Assembly (NCBI RefSeq): GCF_014636175.1
Contig: NZ_BMDW01000004.1
Coordinates: 124,001-188,000, forward strand
Source: Sphingomonas psychrolutea
GTDB taxonomy: Bacteria; Pseudomonadota; Alphaproteobacteria; Sphingomonadales; Sphingomonadaceae
DNA: 64,000 nucleotides
Direction: 5' to 3'
Each line of letters opens with the position of its first letter. Within the stretch, counting starts at the first letter, position 1. Position numbers and translations under genes: made by a program. Below, one piece after another: positions 55,191-64,000 of this stretch. The notes under the pieces were generated by a model, which searched no databases, was not told the origin of the DNA, and saw nothing but the letters and a program-made list of their open reading frames with translations.

Positions 55191-55909
55191 CAACCCCGCA
55201 ACGACACCCCTGCCCTGCCCGCCGCGCGTTCCGCTGCGACATAGCTTGCCGCCACCAGAACCGCCGACAGCCACCCGACGAGCAGCGAATCGATCAACAG
55301 CACCGTCCACAGCAGCGCCTTGGGTCCGAGAATCGCCAATGCCGCAAACGCATAATGCGGCACCATCAGCGGCAGCATCGCAACCAGCGAGAAAACGAAG
55401 GTCCACGGGATCTGCCGCGCCATGATCGCGACCGACGCGCGCGGGCCGATCGCGGCATTGCCGAGTGCCGCCGCGACACCCCATGCGGCGATCAGAATCC
55501 CGATCACCTGCCCGCCCACGAACGTCGCAAGCAACACCCAGCCGATCTGCGGCAGCACGAACAGCTGCAGCACCGCCAGCGCAATCTGAAACGCCGCGAA
55601 GCCTGCGAACAACCGCACCGCGCGTGCGTCGGGCCGCGCCGCCGCACGCGGATCGCGCCACGCAAGAAAGCGCACGATCCAATAGCCCGGCAGGATCAAC
55701 GCGATGACCTTGATCATGCCGAAGCCCATCCGCCACGGATCGTGTTCGACCGCCTTCGCCATCGCGATGCTTTGATACATGCCGATCTTGACCTCGACGA
55801 TATGCTGCACGACCTCGAAAAAGACCGGGACCAAAGCGAGCAAAGGACAGGCGATCAGAAAAGCGATACTGCCGCCGTACGTCCGGCGGAGCGCTTGAAA
55901 GAAGGTCAC
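55190..55909 (-). CDS. Multi-pass membrane protein of unknown function
   Basis: 239 residues from the GTG at 55909, overlapping the Xre regulator stop as GTGA. About six hydrophobic segments (IAFLIACPLLALVPVFF, VIALILPGYWIVRFLA, FAAFQIALAVLQLFVL, VLLATFVGGQVIGILIA, FVFSLVAMLPLMVP, LLWTVLLIDSLLVGWL). No family recognised. Third gene of the DUF2975-Xre unit. Confidence 0.7.
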   Translation of the reverse strand: MTFFQALRRTYGGSIAFLIACPLLALVPVFFEVVQHIVEVKIGMYQSIAMAKAVEHDPWRMGFGMIKVIALILPGYWIVRFLAWRDPRAAARPDARAVRLFAGFAAFQIALAVLQLFVLPQIGWVLLATFVGGQVIGILIAAWGVAAALGNAAIGPRASVAIMARQIPWTFVFSLVAMLPLMVPHYAFAALAILGPKALLWTVLLIDSLLVGWLSAVLVAASYVAAERAAGRAGVSLRG

Positions 55910-56121
55910 GCATTTTCCCCATCGTCGAAAGCGAGCAAATCGCCCGGTTGGCAGTCCAGCACGCGGCAAATCGCCTCGAGCGTCGAAAAGCGGATCGCAC
56001 GGGCCTTGCCCGTTTTCAGGATCGACAGATTGACCGGGCTGATCTCGACCGCCGTCGCGAGTTCGGTCAGCGACATGCGGCGCGCGTGCAGCACCGCGTC
56101 GAGCTTGACGATCACCGGCAT
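55906..56121 (-). CDS. Small Xre-family (YozG/Cro type) HTH regulator
   Basis: 71 residues from the ATG at 56121 (MPVIVKLDAVLHARRMSLTE). Helix-turn-helix in LTELATAVEISPVNLSILKT and the trailing ALCRVLDCQPGDLL-like segment (AICRVLDCQPGDLLAFDDG) are typical of the short YozG-type regulators that accompany DUF2975 genes. One-base overlap with the DUF2975 stop (TGATG). Likely autoregulatory through the palindrome at 56660. Confidence 0.92.
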   Translation of the reverse strand: MPVIVKLDAVLHARRMSLTELATAVEISPVNLSILKTGKARAIRFSTLEAICRVLDCQPGDLLAFDDGENA

Positions 56122-56642
56122 CAGATCGTCATCGCCAGATCGTCGCGCATTGCCGCACCGACGCGAAACACACGGGCGAGCACGAACACCATCAACGTTG
56201 CGATCCACCCGCCGAACGACGGCGACCACGTGCCGAATTCAACGTGCAGTGTGGTGAACCAGAGCGCGAACGCCCCCAGCAGCAAATCGAGCGCTTGGAG
56301 GACGAGCAACGCCCACCCGATCGTCTGCAACCGCTGCGCATTGGCGGCGGTGAAGGGATCACCGTCGCGCACGGTCGCGACCATTGCCAGCAACCGCGAG
56401 AAGATCAAATTCAGCGCAGCCCCGGCGGGAAACGCCGCCAGCATCAGCAGGCGCATTGCCTGCACTACGCTCGCGGCATCGAGGCTAGGACCGTATTTGG
56501 CGAGCAATCGCGCCTCCAGCACCGCCGTGAAGCCGAACGACAGCAGGATGGCCAGCACGAACGCCGCCATCGCAACAAGGTTTGCGATCAGAAAAAAGCG
56601 CAGCGCACCGCGCGCCACCCGCAAGACACCGTCATCCGCCAT
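56121..56642 (-). CDS. DUF2975 membrane protein
   Basis: 173 residues with four hydrophobic segments. FSRLLAMVATVRDGDPFTAANAQRLQ-TIGWALL is the family core (loop RDGDPFTAANAQRLQTIGW). DUF2975 genes are nearly always followed by a small Xre regulator, as here. Function unknown. Confidence 0.9.
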   Translation of the reverse strand: MADDGVLRVARGALRFFLIANLVAMAAFVLAILLSFGFTAVLEARLLAKYGPSLDAASVVQAMRLLMLAAFPAGAALNLIFSRLLAMVATVRDGDPFTAANAQRLQTIGWALLVLQALDLLLGAFALWFTTLHVEFGTWSPSFGGWIATLMVFVLARVFRVGAAMRDDLAMTI

Positions 56643-56659
56643 GCCCCGAATCTCCTTAT

Positions 56660-56690
56660 CGTTTATCGATATGGTACATATCGATAAACG
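56660..56690. promoter_or_regulatory. Perfect palindromic operator upstream of the DUF2975 operon
   Basis: CGTTTATCGATAT (56660-56672) and ATATCGATAAACG (56678-56690) are exact inverted copies over 13 bp around GGTAC. It lies 18 nt upstream of the DUF2975 start. The AT-rich symmetric site in GC-rich DNA suggests a dimeric regulator; the adjacent Xre protein is the first candidate. Confidence 0.75.
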
Positions 56691-56699
56691 TAAAGTCCT

Positions 56700-57941
56700 T
56701 CAGCGCAGCGCGGTCGCCGTATAGGCCAGTGCGCCGACGGTATCGTACATCCGCGCCGCGGCATCGAGGCGGAAGGGCTGAAGCTTGGCGTCGCCGCCGC
56801 GATCGATGCCCACGACATAGGAGCGCGCGGTCTGGCCGCTGAACCGCTCGCCATCCGCGTCCCAGTCATAGGTCACATTGACCGCCAGCACGGGCACGAA
56901 CAGGGTCCGACCGCTTACCTCCATCACCTCGAGCGTCTCCTTGGGGTGCATCGCCATCCCGCCGAGATCGACCGTCGCGCCCGGCGGCAGATCGAACGGC
57001 GCGGTATTGGGCCGCTCGATCGGCATCGCGAACAGCGCCGCGAGCAGCGCATCCTGCCGCGGCCCCGAGCTCAGCAGGCGGACGTCGAGGCGAATGCCGG
57101 TGGCGGCGACCGCGCCGATATTCTGGATCAGGATGGAATATTCGACCGCCGCGCTCAGCAAGTTGGTCCCGGCCCGCTTGAGGACGATCCCCAGATCGAG
57201 GGTCGCGCGGGCAGCGGGAACGGCCACGGGTGCTGGTGCAGACGGCGGCGGCGGCGGTGGAGGCGGCGGTGGAGGCGGCGCTGCCGGTAGGTCGGCAGCG
57301 ATCGCCGGCGTGTCGAACACGAAGATTTCGTGGCGGCGGTCGTCGCGCTGCTCGGCTTCGTCGTGCAATCCGCGCTTACGCCACCAACCGATTCCCGCCA
57401 CTGCGAGCGTCGCCAATACGATCAGCAAGGTCTGCCACATCCACGGCTCCACCGCGAAGGATGGCTGGGGTGAAACCGGCGGCGCGGCGGTCGGCAACGG
57501 CGACGGGGCAACCTCGGGTAACGGCGACGCCTCGGGGACGGGCGGCAAGGGCAGCGGCGCAGCGAGGGTCGGTTCCGCCGTAGCGACCGGCGCGGGCGTC
57601 GCCGTGGCGCTCGGCAGCGCGCGCGGCAGCGGCGTTGCGATCGGTCGCGGCGCAACGGCGGGCGCTCGCACTGCGGCGGCACTCGGGCGCGGGGTCGGGG
57701 TCGCGCGGACGGTCGGCACGATCCGTGGTGGCACCACCGCGGGCGACGGTCGCGCGGCGCGCGGATTGGTCGTCGGCTCGGGCGTCGGCGCGGCGCGCGG
57801 CGTCGGGCGCGATGCGGGCAAGCTGAAATCGTCGAGCCCAGGCAAGGTCCGCGGCACCGGGGCGTTTTGCGCAAGCGCGGCGGCGGGCAGGAGGATGGCT
57901 GCGGCGAGCAGGGACAAAACAGTTTTCACCCGCGCGGCCAT
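56700..57941 (-). CDS. Signal peptide, Pro-rich, single-TM protein, paralogue A
   Basis: 413 residues from the ATG at 57941. Signal peptide (VKTVLSLLAAAILLPAAALA), ~130 residues of Pro/Ala/Thr-rich linker, one membrane helix (MWQTLLIVLATLAVAGIGWW), a basic/acidic cytoplasmic juxtamembrane stretch (KRGLHDEAEQRDDRRHEIF), a poly-Pro tract of 12, then a ~165-residue beta-rich domain (AVEYSILIQNIGAVAATGIR ... NVTYDWDADGERF). Same architecture as the gene at 58079. No family recognised. Confidence 0.75.
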   Translation of the reverse strand: MAARVKTVLSLLAAAILLPAAALAQNAPVPRTLPGLDDFSLPASRPTPRAAPTPEPTTNPRAARPSPAVVPPRIVPTVRATPTPRPSAAAVRAPAVAPRPIATPLPRALPSATATPAPVATAEPTLAAPLPLPPVPEASPLPEVAPSPLPTAAPPVSPQPSFAVEPWMWQTLLIVLATLAVAGIGWWRKRGLHDEAEQRDDRRHEIFVFDTPAIAADLPAAPPPPPPPPPPPPSAPAPVAVPAARATLDLGIVLKRAGTNLLSAAVEYSILIQNIGAVAATGIRLDVRLLSSGPRQDALLAALFAMPIERPNTAPFDLPPGATVDLGGMAMHPKETLEVMEVSGRTLFVPVLAVNVTYDWDADGERFSGQTARSYVVGIDRGGDAKLQPFRLDAAARMYDTVGALAYTATALR

Positions 57942-58035
57942 AGCGAACAATTGCGTCGTGCCAAAGCATGTCCTTGCTGGCGCCACGGCCAGACGCCGCA
58001 GCCGCCGGTCGGTGCGTCGCTCTGCCCTGCAAAAC

Positions 58036-58063
58036 GGCCCGCCTTCCAGACGGAAGACGGGCC
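58036..58063 (-). terminator. Hairpin between the two paralogues
   Basis: On the minus strand GGCCCGTCTTCC pairs with GGAAGGCGGGCC (one mismatch) and is followed by GTTTTGC. A possible weak terminator separating paralogue B (58079) from A (57941). Confidence 0.45.
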
Positions 58064-58078
58064 TGGCGCGGCGACGTT

Positions 58079-59365
58079 TTAGGCGTGTTGCGGTGTGCCG
58101 TACAGCCGCGCTTCAATGTCTTCATGCATCGACGGGCGATTGTTCTTGAGCGCGCCGAGCACGCCATCCTCCTGCATCATGCCGATCGCGAACGAGGCGT
58201 AGGTTCGGCCTTCGCTGCCATCGGCCAGGCGATAGCGCGCATCGGCGACGATCACCGGGTTGAACAGCGCCGCCAGATCGCGCTTGGGCAGCGCGAGTGT
58301 CGCATCGACTCGCGTCCCATCGCCCGCCGCGATGCTGACCGGGTTGGCGCTGGCATCGCCATGTTCGAGCAGCAGCTTCTCAACATCGGCGGCGTTTGCC
58401 GGCGCCGCTGCAAACAGGAAAGTCGAGATTCGGACATCATCCGCCGCGACCGATCCGGCATTGCCTACCGTCAGTTCGATTTCGACCAAAGCCTCGTCCG
58501 ATGTCGTCCCGGCGCGCACCGGGCGCATCGAGAATTCGAGCCATGGACGGTTGGCGATGGGCGCATCGCCGTCGGTCAGCGCGGCGACATCTGCCCCGTC
58601 CGCCGCGACGATGTGCGTTTCATCGGCCGGAACCGGCGCTGGCGCAACGACCGGATCGGGGAGCTGGTCAGGACGCAGCAAGTGCGGTTCGCGAGCGATC
58701 GGCGCGGCGACAACCGGCGCGAGGATCGGGTCGCGCCGAGCGACGACTGGCTCCTGATACGCGGCCTCTTCATAAACGATCTCTTCCACTCGCGGACGGC
58801 GGCGGATGGCAAACAGACCGATCAGACCGATTAGGACTACTCCCGCCCCGACGATCCACGGCCAGATCGCAAAGCTCGCTTGCGTGGTGGTCTGCTGCGA
58901 CGTGGTGGCGACTGGCGCTGCTGGCGTGACCAGACCGACCGGCGGCAATGTCTCCGCGATCGGGGTCGTGGCCGTGGTCGCCGGGGCAATCACGGCCGCT
59001 GGAGCAGCGACAACGGCGGCGGGATCGCGCGGGGACACCGATCCAGCGCGCGCTGCCGGAACCGTCCGTGCGGTGCGGCCGGCGGTCAAGCGCGGTGACG
59101 CCGTCGGATTGGCAGCCGGTGCGTCGGCAATGGTCGCGACAACGGGTGGCGGGGTTGCCGTGGTATAGTCCGGCACGACCTGTACGACGGGGGCCGGCGG
59201 CGCGAACACCGGTGCCGCGCTTAGCGCAGGCGCGCTTTGTACGAGCGGTGCGGGCGGCGGCGGGGCTTGCGGCGGGGCCTCCTGTGCAAACGCTGGCGAC
59301 ACCAGCATCAGGGTGGGAAGGAGCGCGATCAACGCGCGGGGCGAGCGGTTGGGTTTAATGTTCAT
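58079..59365 (-). CDS. Signal peptide, Pro-rich, single-TM protein, paralogue B
   Basis: 428 residues from the ATG at 59365. Signal peptide (LIALLPTLMLVSPAFAQ), Pro/Ala-rich segment to ~160, one membrane helix (IWPWIVGAGVVLIGLIGLFA) followed by RRRPR, then a linker and a C-terminal ~150-residue beta-rich domain (VEIELTVGNAGSVAADDVRI ... RYRLADGSEGRTYASFAIGM). Aligns in layout with the 56700 gene; the shared motif is [I/L]xxxNxGxVAAxxIR. Upstream neighbour rpoB is divergent. Confidence 0.75.
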   Translation of the reverse strand: MNIKPNRSPRALIALLPTLMLVSPAFAQEAPPQAPPPPAPLVQSAPALSAAPVFAPPAPVVQVVPDYTTATPPPVVATIADAPAANPTASPRLTAGRTARTVPAARAGSVSPRDPAAVVAAPAAVIAPATTATTPIAETLPPVGLVTPAAPVATTSQQTTTQASFAIWPWIVGAGVVLIGLIGLFAIRRRPRVEEIVYEEAAYQEPVVARRDPILAPVVAAPIAREPHLLRPDQLPDPVVAPAPVPADETHIVAADGADVAALTDGDAPIANRPWLEFSMRPVRAGTTSDEALVEIELTVGNAGSVAADDVRISTFLFAAAPANAADVEKLLLEHGDASANPVSIAAGDGTRVDATLALPKRDLAALFNPVIVADARYRLADGSEGRTYASFAIGMMQEDGVLGALKNNRPSMHEDIEARLYGTPQHA

Positions 59366-59704
59366 AACGGAGTATCAATGAAGCGAACCGGCGATTCGAC
59401 CCGCCAGATGCTCAGAATTGCGATAAAGCGGCGCATCGGGCCGACCAATTGAGCCATTTCGCGGATGCAGCACGCTGATTGACAGGCCCCAACCCGCTTC
59501 CTATATGGCTTTCTTCACCACACTCTTCGGGAAATGATGTGCCGTCGCGCAGCGCATCGATCGTATTGGGGTTTGTGGTTTCAAAGACGCCGAAAGCTGC
59601 TGTCGCTTCGCCCGTGCGGAGGATGAGCGGCTTTTTGTGTCTTTGCATTGCGTGCCCGCCCGGGCGTCTCCGGGCACGACTATTGGCTTGAGGGCAACAT
59701 CTCC
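59366..59704. other. Promoter and leader region of rpoB
   Basis: 339 nt between paralogue B and rpoB. Contains the near-consensus promoter at 59479-59507 and a ~190-nt leader with a CGTGCCCG / CGGGCACG hairpin (59651-59678) about 27 nt before the rpoB ATG. No additional gene seen. Confidence 0.65.
59479..59507 (+). promoter_or_regulatory. Near-consensus sigma-70 promoter of rpoB
   Basis: TTGACA (59479-59484), 17-nt spacer, TATATG (59502-59507), the clearest promoter in the window. It lies ~200 nt upstream of rpoB and points at it. Confidence 0.8.
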
Positions 59705-63886
<4,182 letters not shown>

Positions 63887-63910
63887 CATCTTCTCCCTCT
63901 CCCGCTTGCG

Positions 63911-63995
63911 GGAGAGGGTCGGGGAGAGGGCAGTGCCTCTTCCCAATCGTTTCCAGGCCGGGTGAGAGACTGCCCCTCTCCCCGACCCTCTCCCC
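63911..63995. repeat. Inverted repeat in the rpoB 3' flank
   Basis: GGAGAGGGTCGGGGAGAGGG (63911-63930, then CAGT) and ACTGCCCCTCTCCCCGACCC (63969-63988, then TCTCC) are inverted copies with one base inserted. A short CTCTCCCGCTTGCGGGAGAG hairpin precedes it. Same family as 10254-10338. Confidence 0.85.
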
Positions 63996-64000
63996 GCCAG

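Noticed and set aside
57230-57300. G-rich tandem run as a possible G-quadruplex or microsatellite
   Set aside because: It is the poly-proline codon tract of paralogue A read from the other strand.

Overview
The window is high-GC chromosomal DNA from an alphaproteobacterium, most likely a Sphingomonas-like member of the Sphingomonadales. The basis is the gene content and order (a complete mraZ-to-ftsZ cluster, an aat / DUF2155 / NDUFA12 block, DUF2975 plus a small Xre regulator, PhoX), strong G/C third-position bias, frequent GTG starts, and families of short GC-rich inverted repeats. I made no database comparison; the placement is by recognition.

Layout. 1-2096 (minus): a truncated DUF1501 gene and a DUF1800 gene. 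2184-24289 (minus): dgt, a TPR/SPOR-domain protein, then the division and cell-wall (dcw) cluster, read leftwards as mraZ-rsmH-ftsL-ftsI-murE-murF-mraY-murD-ftsW-murG-murC-murB-ddl-ftsQ-ftsA-ftsZ. Most of its junctions are 1-4 nt stop/start overlaps. The gene set makes the UDP-MurNAc-pentapeptide, lipid I and lipid II, moves or polymerises them, and builds the divisome. A predicted MraZ operator of four GGGG boxes at exact 10-nt spacing lies upstream of mraZ.

24619-29581: a small membrane protein, cysK, and a vapBC toxin-antitoxin pair whose toxin gene is split by a complete 2516-bp IS21-family element with an 8-bp target duplication. 29751-34353: a lipoprotein, a ParA-like ATPase, aat, DUF2155, NDUFA12, DUF192, a two-domain cold-shock protein and recX. 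34486-41321: an orphan fatty acyl-AMP ligase; a sulfide/persulfide detoxification locus (TauE-like exporter, rhodanese, SqrR/BigR-type regulator, divergent persulfide dioxygenase-like enzyme); and a membrane PAS-GGDEF-EAL protein.

41368-63886: tRNA-Trp-secE-nusG, rplK-rplA, rplJ-rplL and rpoB in the usual order but as separate blocks. Between them lie an intact vapBC, a protein with an internal 100-residue duplication, a c-type haem protein, cspA, an AsmA-family protein, PhoX with a candidate Pho box, an aminotransferase with an apparent Tat signal, a DUF2975/Xre operon with a perfect palindromic operator, and two paralogous proline/alanine-rich membrane proteins. rpoB has its own near-consensus promoter.

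The most novel-looking signals are: (1) a three-hairpin element present three times, always just 3' of an information-processing gene (tRNA-Trp, nusG, rplL), with a conserved central hairpin and outer hairpins that keep their fold but not their sequence; (2) inverted-repeat elements inserted in frame inside essential cell-wall genes (murB, murD); (3) the tandem paralogous membrane proteins of unknown function.
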